This document shows positions 44,895 to 55,822 of a DNA stretch of 64,000 bases, one piece after another. Position 1 is the stretch's first letter. Every line of letters begins with the position of its first letter. Under the pieces are notes generated by a model. The model was not told the origin of the DNA, did not search any database, and saw only the letters and a list, made by a program, of their open reading frames with translations. The stretch covers positions 40,165 to 104,164 of the forward strand of contig NZ_CP084957.1 in the NCBI RefSeq assembly GCF_022788655.1, given 5' to 3'. A program made the translations under genes and the position numbers. The stretch is from Sulfitobacter indolifex. Lineage in GTDB: Bacteria > Pseudomonadota > Alphaproteobacteria > Rhodobacterales > Rhodobacteraceae.

Positions 44895-45104
44895 CTACTG
44901 AACCTCTGCCAGCTTCTCAGACCTGTAGCCCGCATCGCTGATCGCTGCGGCCAATGCAGTTTCATCCAGAGTGCTGTCGACGTCGACGATACGTGCAGTC
45001 AGATCGCACGAAACCGTTGCATCTGGGTCGGCCGCCATAATGGCCTTTTGGATGGAAGCGGTACAATGGCCGCAACTCATGTTCGGTACGCTGAATTTGA
45101 ACAT
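44895..45104 (-). CDS. copZ: CopZ-type copper chaperone (HMA domain)
   Basis: 69 residues from ATG 45104 with AAAGGAG upstream. One heavy-metal-associated domain with the copper site MSCGHC. It carries Cu+ in the cytoplasm, probably to the CopA ATPase encoded divergently at 45243. A CueR-type promoter lies directly upstream. Confidence 0.92.
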   Translation of the reverse strand: MFKFSVPNMSCGHCTASIQKAIMAADPDATVSCDLTARIVDVDSTLDETALAAAISDAGYRSEKLAEVQ

Positions 45105-45126
45105 CGCAATCTCCTTTGACGACATG

Positions 45127-45157
45127 CATGTAAGGCGTTCCGGCGCGGGAAGGTCAA
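45127..45157 (-). promoter_or_regulatory. CueR-type copper promoter of copZ
   Basis: On the minus strand: -35 TTGACC (45157-45152), 19 bases with TTCC...GGAA, -10 TACATG (45132-45127). The predicted leader is about 15 bases. Confidence 0.7.
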
Positions 45158-45184
45158 TGGCCAGAATTTTATTCTACATGCCTG

Positions 45185-45215
45185 TTGACCTTCCAGTAAC
45201 TGGAGGCCCTATCTG
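45185..45215 (+). promoter_or_regulatory. CueR-type copper promoter of copA
   Basis: -35 TTGACC (45185-45190), 19 bases with the dyad CCAGTAACTGG, -10 TATCTG (45210-45215). It is almost identical to the classical CueR target. Confidence 0.85.
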
Positions 45216-45242
45216 CAGGAGTATCAGAACAAGGAGATTCTC

Positions 45243-47750
<2,508 letters not shown>

Positions 47751-47769
47751 ACTCAAGGAGGAAACGATT

Positions 47770-48189
47770 ATGAACATCGGAGATGTGGCCGACCTTTCCG
47801 GCCTTCCCGCCAAAACGATCCGCTACTACGAAGACATCGGTCTTGTCGAACCGCTGCGCAGTTCAAATGGCTATCGCAGCTTTCGGCAAAGCGACGTGCA
47901 CAAGCTGGCCTTTCTCGGCCGGGCACGGGCCCTTGGATTCACCATCGAGGATTGCCGGAGCCTGCTGAAGCTTTATGCCGATACTGACCGCGCCAGTGCC
48001 GAGGTAAAGCAGATTGCCGAAGAGCATCTTGATCGGATTGACAGCAAGATCGCCGAACTGACCGAAATGCGCGCGACGCTGTCGCATCTTGTGGATGCAT
48101 GCGCGGGTGATCACCGCCCCGATTGCCCCATCTTGGCCGATCTGGCGATGGAACAAAAGGCGGGCAGTATCAGCAAGGCGTCCGGGTAG
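47770..48189 (+). CDS. cueR: CueR-type copper-responsive MerR regulator
   Basis: 139 residues from ATG 47770 with AAGGAGG upstream. The N-terminal winged helix (NIGDVADLSGLPAKTIRYYEDIGL) and the C-terminal metal loop DACAGDHRPDCPIL, with two Cys eight residues apart, match CueR; the Zn/Cd-type Cys near residue 78 is absent. It activates copper promoters with 19-base spacers, of which four are seen in the window. Confidence 0.94.
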   Translation: MNIGDVADLSGLPAKTIRYYEDIGLVEPLRSSNGYRSFRQSDVHKLAFLGRARALGFTIEDCRSLLKLYADTDRASAEVKQIAEEHLDRIDSKIAELTEMRATLSHLVDACAGDHRPDCPILADLAMEQKAGSISKASG

Positions 48190-48296
48190 CTCTGACGTCT
48201 GCAAAAGCCGAACTTTCCCGAAAACTACGGAACATTCCAGCGCAGCAATGTTGTTCCTTCTATAGGACATCAATTTTTCGAGACTGGAGGTCGCCA

Positions 48297-49166
48297 ATGA
48301 CATACCTACGCTTTTTCGCGATGATCGCCACATCCACGGTGGTGATGTTCATCCTGATGTATCTCAACACCTATCTGCTGAGCCATATCTTCTGGTCCGA
48401 AACACGCGCCTATATGGCCGTGCTGATGGGGGCCATAATGGCGATCATCATGCTGGGCTTCATGTTGTCAATGTACTCCAGCAAGGCGATCAACGCTGCC
48501 ATCTTTATTGGCGGCGCCGTGGTGTTTGCCGGATCCCTCTGGCTGGTCCGGAGCCAGGTGACCGTGGGCGATACCAGCTACATGAAGGCAATGATCCCGC
48601 ACCATTCGATCGCGATCATGACATCGAGCCGCGCCAACATTTCTGACCCTCGGGTGCGCAAACTGGCTGACGAGATCATCTTTGCCCAAGACAAAGAAAT
48701 CGCCGAAATGCGGTATCTGGTGAATGACATCGACACGAATGGTGACGCGGCTGATGAGGGTCTGGATGGTTCAGCCCGCATCGTCGATCTGAACGAGGCA
48801 CTCTCATCCGCCGAAATCGCCATCCTTGATCTGGAATTCCTGACTGGCGATGAGATCGCGCAGCTTTTCCCGGATGGGGCCATCTGCACCTTCAAGTATA
48901 CGACGACCAGCAAACCTGTGCTTGCCACAGGACAGATCGACGGTGCCCCGGCGGCGCTGGCAAAGATCAGCGGCGACCTGGTGCGTCTTGGTTCAACCGA
49001 CGCAACCGGCACCCTGAGCACCGAAGGAATGTCCGTAAGCCTCAGTGCGCCGGACGGGGCTGCGGCGCTGGAAAACAGTGGTGAAGTGCAGGACGCCAAC
49101 CTCGTGCTCGAACTCGATGCCGGCCTGCGGGCAGGCTATCGCGGCTATTATGGCTGCGACGCCTGA
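48297..49166 (+). CDS. DUF305-type membrane protein of copper region
   Basis: 289 residues from ATG 48297 with a GGAGG site; the longer frame from 48123 reads through cueR. Three membrane segments in the first 85 residues are followed by a DUF305-like helical part with KAMIPHHSIAIMTS and a Met/His pattern. The C-terminal half (about 170-289) is a soluble, probably periplasmic domain containing TDATGTLSTEGMSVS; it ends in YGCDA. DUF305 proteins accompany copper resistance genes. Confidence 0.8.
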   Translation: MTYLRFFAMIATSTVVMFILMYLNTYLLSHIFWSETRAYMAVLMGAIMAIIMLGFMLSMYSSKAINAAIFIGGAVVFAGSLWLVRSQVTVGDTSYMKAMIPHHSIAIMTSSRANISDPRVRKLADEIIFAQDKEIAEMRYLVNDIDTNGDAADEGLDGSARIVDLNEALSSAEIAILDLEFLTGDEIAQLFPDGAICTFKYTTTSKPVLATGQIDGAPAALAKISGDLVRLGSTDATGTLSTEGMSVSLSAPDGAAALENSGEVQDANLVLELDAGLRAGYRGYYGCDA

Positions 49167-49188
49167 ACCCTGAAACGGAGGATATGAC

Positions 49189-49953
49189 ATGCCAAGAGAC
49201 ACAACCCAGACAGCCAAGCTTTACCGGATGGTGATGCCCGACCACCTCTGTCCCTATGGGCTCAAATCCAAGGACCTGCTGGAGCGCAAGGGTTTCGAAG
49301 TCGAGGATCACCCTTTGACCACGCGTGAGGAAACCGACGCGTTCATGGAAGAGCACGGCGTCGAAACCACCCCGCAAACCTGGATCGGGGACGAGCGGAT
49401 AGGCGGATATGACGACCTTCGGGTCCATTTCGGCATCGATGCGCCGGAAGACGAACGCTCGGACACGTCCTACCAGCCGGTGATCACGATCTTTGCCGTC
49501 GCGTTCCTGATGGCGCTCGGTTTGTCGTGGTACAGCTTCGAGAACATTTTCACCCTGCGCGGGCTGGAATGGTTCATTTCGATCTCGATGTGCTTTCTGG
49601 CGGTACAAAAACTTCAGGATGTCGAGAGCTTCTCGACCATGTTCCTGAACTACGACCTGCTGGCGCGTCGGTGGGTGCGTTATGGCAAGATCTATCCGTT
49701 TGGAGAGGCTTTCGCAGGTATCCTCATGGTCGCCGGGGCGCTGACCTGGCTTTCGGCACCGGTGGCCTTGTTCATCGGCACTGTTGGCGCAGTATCGGTT
49801 TTCAAGGCGGTCTATATCGACAAGCGTGAATTGAAGTGCGCCTGCGTCGGCGGCGACAGCAACGTACCGCTCGGCTTTGTCTCGCTCACAGAGAACCTGA
49901 TGATGATGGTCATGGGGATCTGGATGCCGATCAGAGTCTATCTGATCGGCTGA
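49189..49953 (+). CDS. Glutaredoxin-MauE membrane fusion protein
   Basis: 254 residues. Residues 8-85 are a glutaredoxin-like domain with a single active Cys (HLCPYGLKSK) and the TTPQTWIGDERIGG cis-Pro loop. The rest is a four-segment MauE/DoxX-type membrane domain, with a CACVGGDSN motif before the last segment, as in MauE proteins that help disulfide formation. The fusion suggests transfer of thiol electrons at the membrane. It precedes a permease gene. Confidence 0.85.
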   Translation: MPRDTTQTAKLYRMVMPDHLCPYGLKSKDLLERKGFEVEDHPLTTREETDAFMEEHGVETTPQTWIGDERIGGYDDLRVHFGIDAPEDERSDTSYQPVITIFAVAFLMALGLSWYSFENIFTLRGLEWFISISMCFLAVQKLQDVESFSTMFLNYDLLARRWVRYGKIYPFGEAFAGILMVAGALTWLSAPVALFIGTVGAVSVFKAVYIDKRELKCACVGGDSNVPLGFVSLTENLMMMVMGIWMPIRVYLIG

Positions 49954-50040
49954 AAGGCGGGTGCCGTTTTCATATCCCTCGGACTCGTTCTCCCGATAGA
50001 TGCGCAAGTCGGACAGCACTGCGAAAAAGGGTCAAGCTGA

Positions 50041-51150
50041 ATGGACCAGATAATCGAAGCATTCACGACCGGGGCGGGCATGCTCTGGAAGGCGCTCTGG
50101 GCGCTCATCTTCGGGTATATCATCTCCGCAGGCATCCAGATTTTCGTGACACGGGATCAGATGGCGCGTGTTCTTGGCGACCGTGGTGCCAGGAAGGCAG
50201 GCATTGCCGGCTTCTTTGGGTTTGTGTCATCGTCCTGTTCCTTCGCGGCTCTTGCCGCGTCGCGTTCGATCCTCGTGAAGGGTGCGCATCCGGTCAATTC
50301 GATCGCCTTCCTGATTTCATCGACAAATCTGGTGATCGAGCTTGGAATCGTCCTTCTGGTCCTGCTGGGCTGGAAATTCATGGTGGCAAATTTCATGCTT
50401 GGCATCCTGATGACGATCTACGCCTATGCCCTCACCCTGATATGGCTTCCAAGGTCGTTTGTCGAAAGCGCAAAAGAGCATGCGGAGAAGGCCCAGTCCG
50501 ACGAAGGTATGGACAGGGACCAGACCATGAAGGGTTCGTTCCGCGACAAACTGCTGTCCCGCGAAGGATGGGACCGGATCGCCCGCGCTTTCTTCATGGA
50601 ATGGAAGATGGTCTGGAAGGAGATCCTCTTCGGCTTCACGGTCGCGGGTTTCATTTCCGTCTTTGTGCCGCAGAGCTTCTGGAACGCGATCTTTCTGGTC
50701 GGAGATGGCGGTGCGCAGGACGCGCCGGGCTTCCTGATCGTTCTTGAAAACGCGCTGGTGGCACCGGTCGTGGCCTTCTTCACCTTCATCGGGTCGATGG
50801 GCAATGTCCCCCTGGCTGCGATGCTCTGGTCGCGTGATGCGTCGTTCGGAGGCGTGATCGCCTTTCTCGGAGCCGATCTTGTTGCTGCCACGGTGATATG
50901 GGTGCACGCAAAATATTACGGCTGGCAGTATGCGCTCTATCTTTCAGGCTTGCTGTACCTGTGCATGGTCGCTGCGGGAATTACGGTGCATTACCTGTTC
51001 GCTCTCGTAGGGATGATCCCGACCGAGCGGCCTTCGCTTCAGGAAATGGTCCGGTTCAGCATCGATTACACGTTCTTCCTCAACCTGATCTTTCTTGTCA
51101 TCGGGTCAGCACTGATCTGGCTTCACATCAGGAATGCCGAGGAAGACTAA
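50041..51150 (+). CDS. DUF318/YraQ-family permease
   Basis: 369 residues with about ten membrane segments. The family motif appears as SSSCSFAALAASRSILVKGA, and the second-half partner as FTFIGSMGNVPLAAMLW. Relatives include ArsP-like and SO_0444-type metal exporters, so metal or organometal export is plausible. The metal cannot be deduced. It is transcribed rightwards, tail-to-tail with ccdA, overlapping its end by 4 bases. Confidence 0.82.
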   Translation: MDQIIEAFTTGAGMLWKALWALIFGYIISAGIQIFVTRDQMARVLGDRGARKAGIAGFFGFVSSSCSFAALAASRSILVKGAHPVNSIAFLISSTNLVIELGIVLLVLLGWKFMVANFMLGILMTIYAYALTLIWLPRSFVESAKEHAEKAQSDEGMDRDQTMKGSFRDKLLSREGWDRIARAFFMEWKMVWKEILFGFTVAGFISVFVPQSFWNAIFLVGDGGAQDAPGFLIVLENALVAPVVAFFTFIGSMGNVPLAAMLWSRDASFGGVIAFLGADLVAATVIWVHAKYYGWQYALYLSGLLYLCMVAAGITVHYLFALVGMIPTERPSLQEMVRFSIDYTFFLNLIFLVIGSALIWLHIRNAEED

Positions 51151-51887
51151 CCGATTGAGGCCAAGAATGGGAAGGTTCCCAGAAGCCAGTAGGCAAACCG
51201 GGACAATTGGCCGGTCATGATGGCAACGCCCATGATGATCATGGCGACGCCCGCGCCCTTGTAGAGCCAGCGACCGGCTTTGCCGATCTGTCTGACCCGT
51301 GCGGCGATGGCGTCGGTGAACAGCGCGGCCAGCAGGAACGGCACGCCCAGCCCTGCGGAATAGATCGACAACAGCCAGATGCCGTCCGACATACCGCCGG
51401 ATGTCGAACTGAGCGTCAGGATTGCGCCGAGGATCGGCCCGATGCAGGGCGTCCATCCAAAGGCGAAGGCCAAGCCCAGGACGTAGGCTCCAAGCGGGCG
51501 ACCCCCCGGAATGTCGAGTGTGAAGCGGGTGTCACGCGAGAACGCTTCCAGACGGAAGGCACCCAGCATGACCAGTCCGAACAGGATGATGATCGCCCCG
51601 CCCAGATAGTTGAGCTCAGTGCGCCAAGTCAGCAGCAACGACCCGAGCGCGCTGGCCCCGGCCCCCAACGCGACAAAGACCGTGGAGAACCCCAGAACGA
51701 AGCAGGTGCTTAGGCCAAGTGCCCCGGCGCGTGCCCGCAGGCCGACCGATCGCGTCGTGCGCAAATCCGGCTGGCCTGCGATGTAGGAAACATAGCCCGG
51801 AACCAGTGGCAGGACGCAGGGTGACAGGAAGGAAATGGCCCCCGCCAGAAAGGCCGCGAAAATGCCGATGCCGGAAATATCCATCAT
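51147..51887 (-). CDS. ccdA: CcdA-type thiol-disulfide transporter
   Basis: 246 residues, six membrane segments, and the two redox Cys sites SFLSPCVLPLVPGY and FGWTPCIGPILG. CcdA moves reducing power from cytoplasmic thioredoxin to periplasmic TlpA/CcmG proteins, which are encoded a few genes upstream in the same direction. It is the last gene of the long leftward operon from 57706. Confidence 0.93.
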   Translation of the reverse strand: MMDISGIGIFAAFLAGAISFLSPCVLPLVPGYVSYIAGQPDLRTTRSVGLRARAGALGLSTCFVLGFSTVFVALGAGASALGSLLLTWRTELNYLGGAIIILFGLVMLGAFRLEAFSRDTRFTLDIPGGRPLGAYVLGLAFAFGWTPCIGPILGAILTLSSTSGGMSDGIWLLSIYSAGLGVPFLLAALFTDAIAARVRQIGKAGRWLYKGAGVAMIIMGVAIMTGQLSRFAYWLLGTFPFLASIG

Positions 51888-52375
51888 GCTTTATGCTCGG
51901 CGCTGAAGGGTCGCGCCGCCCACCAGAAGGCAATCAGCGGGATTACGATCCATTGCAGCACGGGCGACAGCCCTGCATCGAGGACCGGAATGATCGGCAT
52001 CAGGTCCGAATAGGCCCAAGCCGCGCGGATCACGATGTTGAGCCATTCGCTGAACAGCGTATATCCCAACCCGAACACCACCGTCAGGACGGTTACCGAG
52101 CGTCGCGTCGGAGCCACGAAGGGCCAGCCACGGCCGGTCAGCATCAAGGCAAGCACCAGCGCGCTCATGGCAATCAGGATGTCGCCACCCGTGCAATGAA
52201 CCGCGGCGAAGACGATCTCACCCCAGGTGCCCTCGTTCCAGATCGTGTAGAGCGGCATATGGGCGAACTCCCAGATCAGATTGGCCGGGATGATTACCGA
52301 AAAATACCGACGTAGCGCTGTCAGGGATATTCCATCCGCCGAAGATGGCATGACGCCAGTCGCGGTGACACTCAT
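51884..52375 (-). CDS. Uncharacterised multi-pass membrane protein
   Basis: 163 residues from ATG 52375, which overlaps the SCO stop. Four membrane segments are visible. WEFAHMPLYTIW and FAAVHCTGGDILIA place His and Cys in or near the membrane, suggesting metal or haem interaction. The family is not recognised. The end overlaps ccdA by ATGA. Confidence 0.75.
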   Translation of the reverse strand: MSVTATGVMPSSADGISLTALRRYFSVIIPANLIWEFAHMPLYTIWNEGTWGEIVFAAVHCTGGDILIAMSALVLALMLTGRGWPFVAPTRRSVTVLTVVFGLGYTLFSEWLNIVIRAAWAYSDLMPIIPVLDAGLSPVLQWIVIPLIAFWWAARPFSAEHKA

Positions 52376-53076
52376 TGAAACACCCCTGTCACCCGGTCCC
52401 ACCAACTGCGTTCCCGGCGTCGATGCTGGGCATTGTTGATCAACTCGCTGACATAGAGGATCAGGTTCACATTCTTGAAATCCATGCCATGGAACTTTGC
52501 GGCGAACCGCCCGCCGATATCCACGACATGGGTGACCGCACCGTGCATCATCATGTCGCTGTCGGCGGTCGTGGTGAACTCGAGCCCATAGTCCCGCGCC
52601 ACAAGGCGCGTCGCGTCGTCGCTCTGATCGGGCCGTTTGGTCAGAATGACCCAGTTGCTCGGATCGAGCCCATGCCGGTCCGCGTAGTCGCGCAGAACGT
52701 CCGGCGTGTCATTCACGGGATCGGTTGTGATCGAGATGAATTGCACCAGATCCCTCATCGGCCCGTCGTTGATCGAAGCCTGGACCGCCGCGATCTTTTC
52801 CGCATGGAGCGGGCAGATATCCGGGCAGTTGGCGTAGATGAAATGCAGGATGACGACCCTTTCGCTGAAATCCGCCAAGCGCACAGGATTGCCCTCCGCA
52901 TTCAGCAACTCGAAATCCGGGGCCTGTGCCGCGTCGATGGCCTGGAAGTATGGCTCCATCTCGAACATCCGGGCATCCAGATTTTCACCCGGATGATCGG
53001 CGGAGGCCGGAAAGGCGATCGTGGCCGCAAATGTCGCCAAGGCGGCGCGCCGGGTCAGATAGACAATCAACTGCAT
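52372..53076 (-). CDS. SCO1/SenC-family protein (third copy)
   Basis: 234 residues from ATG 53076. Signal peptide (LTRRAALATFAATIAFPASA, with twin Arg). The copper motif NCPDICP and the distal His (MMMHGAVTHVVD) are present. It is more distant from the two SCO proteins at 17984 and 20202. Located with TlpA and CcmG proteins, it may act as a thiol reductase or a copper carrier. Confidence 0.88.
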   Translation of the reverse strand: MQLIVYLTRRAALATFAATIAFPASADHPGENLDARMFEMEPYFQAIDAAQAPDFELLNAEGNPVRLADFSERVVILHFIYANCPDICPLHAEKIAAVQASINDGPMRDLVQFISITTDPVNDTPDVLRDYADRHGLDPSNWVILTKRPDQSDDATRLVARDYGLEFTTTADSDMMMHGAVTHVVDIGGRFAAKFHGMDFKNVNLILYVSELINNAQHRRRERSWWDRVTGVFQ

Positions 53077-53366
53077 CACCTTTCGGATTGATCGGGCTTG
53101 CCACCACCCGCATCGTCGCATTTCCCGCCGGACCCGCCCTTCATGCACAGACCGAGCCCGCACATCGCGGCACAGGGTGCCAGCGAAACCAAGACAGGCG
53201 CGAGACCGATCGCGGTGAGCCATCCCCAGTTCAGCGCCATGCCGCCGCCCATAACGGTTGCCGCACCGACGAACAGCAGTCGTCTGCGCGTCAACCACCG
53301 GGGCCAGTTGCCTGCGCTTTCGATGTCGGCGGCACCCGCATCGTTGGAAGATGATATGTCGGTCAT
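53076..53366 (-). CDS. Small Cys-containing membrane protein
   Basis: 96 residues. One long hydrophobic region (about 30-75) contains APCAAMCGLGLCMKGG, with three Cys in a spaced group, and a Gly-rich tail with KCDDAGGG. It overlaps the SCO gene by ATGA. The family is not known; metal binding at the membrane is plausible. Confidence 0.7.
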   Translation of the reverse strand: MTDISSSNDAGAADIESAGNWPRWLTRRRLLFVGAATVMGGGMALNWGWLTAIGLAPVLVSLAPCAAMCGLGLCMKGGSGGKCDDAGGGKPDQSER

Positions 53367-53448
53367 CCGGAAAATCCTTCTGAAGTTTGAGTACTGGTCA
53401 TTCTGATAACTGGGCGGTCAAGGGCGGGCGGCGCTCTTTCAGGGGCGC

Positions 53449-53961
53449 TTATTCGATAAAGCCTCGCAAGAAGGAGACCATCTCGGGATCATCCCATTCG
53501 GCCGGGCCGACCAGTCTCCCAAGCTCCCGCCCCTGCGCGTCGATCAGGATCGTTGTCGGCAGACCGACGGTGCGCAGCGCGGTCATCGACAGCATGGTCT
53601 TGTCGACATACATCTTGAGATTGTTGACACCGATCTCGTCGTAGAACCGCCGCACGACGGGCGACCCGGCCCTGTCGATGGACAGGGCGACAACCTCGAA
53701 ACGGTCGCCGCCAAGTTCCGCCTGAAGTGCATCCAGCGTCGGCATCTCTTCCCGGCAGGGGACGCACCAGGTTGCCCAAACGTTCACGAGGATCACCTTG
53801 CCACGAAAATCCTCCATGTCCCCACGGCTGCCGTCCTCGGTCTCGTAGCGCACATTGATCACCGGCTGCGGCGTGTCGTGCAGTGCGAAGCCTTGCGGCC
53901 CGGCAAACGCCGTGCCGACGGACAATGCCCAGACGAGCAGCGCCGTTTTGAGATATTTCAT
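53449..53961 (-). CDS. TlpA-family thioredoxin-like protein
   Basis: 170 residues. Signal peptide (LLVWALSVGTAFA), then a thioredoxin fold with active site NVWATWCVPCREEMP and the cis-Pro loop VGLPTTILID. TlpA proteins keep Cys of copper chaperones such as SCO reduced. The start overlaps the end of the CcmG-like gene by ATGA. Confidence 0.92.
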   Translation of the reverse strand: MKYLKTALLVWALSVGTAFAGPQGFALHDTPQPVINVRYETEDGSRGDMEDFRGKVILVNVWATWCVPCREEMPTLDALQAELGGDRFEVVALSIDRAGSPVVRRFYDEIGVNNLKMYVDKTMLSMTALRTVGLPTTILIDAQGRELGRLVGPAEWDDPEMVSFLRGFIE

Positions 53962-54554
53962 GGCGTTGGCTCCTTGCCGGCTTGGGTTTTCAGATCACGG
54001 ACGATCGGCAAAAGGGTTTCCTCCAGAATCGCTCGCGTGATGGGGCCGACATGGCGGTAGGCAATGGTGCCGTCGGAAGTGATGACATAGGTTTCAGGCA
54101 CGCCGTAAACACCCCACTCGATTCCCGCACGTCCGTTTATGTCGGCCCCGATGCGGGTGTAGGGATCACCCAGTTCGTCTAGCCAGGCGCGCGCCTGTTC
54201 GGGCGGATCCTTGTAGTTGATCCCGTAGAGCGGCACTTCGCCCGTGGCGCTCAATTCCATGAATAGCGGATGTTCGGCGCGGCAGGGCACACACCACGAG
54301 GCAAAGACGTTCACCAGCGAAACATGGCCGATCAGGTCCTGCGTCGAAAGACCTTCCTCGCGGCCGAGCACCGGAGCGAGTGCAAACTCCGGTACAGGCT
54401 TGTCGATAAGCGCGGACGGCAGATCATCGCCCTCGCTGAAAAGCCCCCAGCCAAACAGGACCATAAGGGCCAAAGCCACGACGGGCACCAGCACAAAGCC
54501 GAGATTTCTCCGGCGGGGCGTGGGAACAGTCATATTGTCACGATAGCTGGTCAT
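53958..54554 (-). CDS. CcmG/DsbE-family thiol reductase
   Basis: 198 residues. A membrane anchor (about 19-39) precedes a thioredoxin fold with FASWCVPCRAEHP, the acidic insertion NYKDPPEQAR and the cis-Pro loop VYGVPETYV that mark CcmG. It reduces apocytochrome c haem sites in cytochrome maturation. It lies between a cytochrome c and a TlpA gene, each overlapping by ATGA. Confidence 0.92.
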   Translation of the reverse strand: MTSYRDNMTVPTPRRRNLGFVLVPVVALALMVLFGWGLFSEGDDLPSALIDKPVPEFALAPVLGREEGLSTQDLIGHVSLVNVFASWCVPCRAEHPLFMELSATGEVPLYGINYKDPPEQARAWLDELGDPYTRIGADINGRAGIEWGVYGVPETYVITSDGTIAYRHVGPITRAILEETLLPIVRDLKTQAGKEPTP

Positions 54555-54976
54555 GGCTGTGCTTGCTGGTCCTCGCGGGTCCGCTCACTCTGAAAGGCAC
54601 GTTCTTTGTCGGGCCAGGTGCTCTTGATGTAGTCGACGATCGACGTGATTTCGTCATCTGTCAGTACGCCCTCATATCCGGGCATGTCGCTTTCATAACC
54701 GGCCCCGACAATCGCCGCCGGTCCGCGTTTCACGATGTCGAACAATACGCGGTCCGTATGATGCCAGGTATGACCCGACGCATCATGCGGCGGGGCAGGC
54801 AATCTGCCGTTCGGCAATCGGGTGCGCCAATCAGGCTGCCCCTCCAGGTTTGCGCCATGACAACTGGCACAATTCTCCTGATAGAGACGCTCGCCCATGC
54901 GCAAGTCGCTCTCCGCCGAAACGGGAGAGACCGTTGTGGCGAGCAAGACCGCGGCGAGCCTAATGGTGTTTTTCAT
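54551..54976 (-). CDS. Periplasmic cytochrome c
   Basis: 141 residues. Signal peptide (LAAVLLATTVSPVSA), one class I haem site NCASCHG and the distal Met in SDMPGYEGVLT. An ASGHTWHHTDR stretch adds His. It could be an electron acceptor for the multicopper oxidase at 55823 or its own substrate-linked partner. It overlaps the small membrane gene upstream by ATGA. Confidence 0.92.
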   Translation of the reverse strand: MKNTIRLAAVLLATTVSPVSAESDLRMGERLYQENCASCHGANLEGQPDWRTRLPNGRLPAPPHDASGHTWHHTDRVLFDIVKRGPAAIVGAGYESDMPGYEGVLTDDEITSIVDYIKSTWPDKERAFQSERTREDQQAQP

Positions 54977-55113
54977 GTCGCTTGTGCCTTCTTCTGGCTA
55001 TCCAAATACAACGAGAGTGCGACTATCGATGCCACGACAAGCAGGACGCACGCCCCCAGACCAATCCCCATCGACAACAGGCCGTCGCCGTTGCTGTCGC
55101 CCTCATTCCGCAT
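54973..55113 (-). CDS. Small single-pass membrane protein
   Basis: 46 residues from ATG 55113, overlapping the cytochrome start in ATGA. It has an acidic N-terminus (RNEGDSNGDG), one hydrophobic helix (LGACVLLVVASIVALSLYL) containing a Cys, and the tail DSQKKAQAT. It lies between two supported genes on the same strand, which makes it likely real. The function is unknown. Confidence 0.6.
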   Translation of the reverse strand: MRNEGDSNGDGLLSMGIGLGACVLLVVASIVALSLYLDSQKKAQAT

Positions 55114-55125
55114 CTTGGCGCATTT

Positions 55126-55269
55126 CTATTTTCCGCTGTCCGAGCGGATGTATTTGACCAAGGCGATTGCCGCGAGCACCAGCACCGCCACGATGAGTAA
55201 CCAAACCAGTCCCATCGCGATCATCATGCCGCCACCCATCATTCCACCATCCATCATCATGCACTTCAT
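55126..55269 (-). CDS. Small Met-rich membrane protein
   Basis: 47 residues from ATG 55269, or 44 from ATG 55260, where AAAGGA lies at better spacing. The N-terminus is Met/Gly-rich (MMMDGGMMGGGMM), then one membrane helix (GLVWLLIVAVLVLAAIALV) and a short KYIRSDSGK tail. Met-rich starts like this may bind Cu+. Similar SHOCT-like small proteins occur beside copper genes. It is part of the leftward operon. Confidence 0.6.
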   Translation of the reverse strand: MKCMMMDGGMMGGGMMIAMGLVWLLIVAVLVLAAIALVKYIRSDSGK

Positions 55270-55326
55270 CCTTTGTTTTCCCTTGAAACCGGTCAGGCAC
55301 GGGATCGCACCAGTCCGCGCAATTAA

Positions 55327-55782
55327 TCATTCGACCGCATAGACGGTCGGGTTCACACCTTCTTCGACGGTGTAAATCTTGAACGGTTCCTGCTTCGCGC
55401 CCCCCATACCCGGCGATCCCAACGGCATGCCGGGAAGTGTCAGACCGGCAATGTCCAGGCGCTCATCAAGCAACTTGTTGACGACATCAATTGGCACATG
55501 ACCGCTGACGACGTAGTCACCCAGAAAGGTCGTATGGCAGCCCTGGAAATCGTCCGGGATACCTGCATCACGGCTGATCTGAGCCAGATCATGGGTCGGC
55601 TTTACCTCGACCGTGAAGCCATTCTCGCGCAGGTAGTCCGCATAGCTCTCGCAGCATCCGCATTGCGGGTTCTTGTAGAGCGTGGCCTCTTGCGCTGCTG
55701 CAGGCGCGGCATTCAGGCTCATTGCAAGGACAGCGGCAGCACCTGCGGTGCCAAGACTGGCAAGTCCAATTAGTTTCTTCAT
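55327..55782 (-). CDS. DUF411 periplasmic metal-binding protein (second copy)
   Basis: 151 residues from ATG 55782, with AAAGGA upstream. Signal peptide ending AAPAAAQEA. Signature elements NPQCGCCESYADYL, FQGCHTTFLGDYVVSGHVP and GLTLPGMPLGSPGM match the DUF411 protein at 22192 in the same order. It probably binds copper in the periplasm. It lies directly after the multicopper oxidase gene. Confidence 0.9.
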   Translation of the reverse strand: MKKLIGLASLGTAGAAAVLAMSLNAAPAAAQEATLYKNPQCGCCESYADYLRENGFTVEVKPTHDLAQISRDAGIPDDFQGCHTTFLGDYVVSGHVPIDVVNKLLDERLDIAGLTLPGMPLGSPGMGGAKQEPFKIYTVEEGVNPTVYAVE

Positions 55783-55822
55783 CGGTTCTTTCCTTTCGTG
55801 GTGATCGTTACGTGAGATTGTT

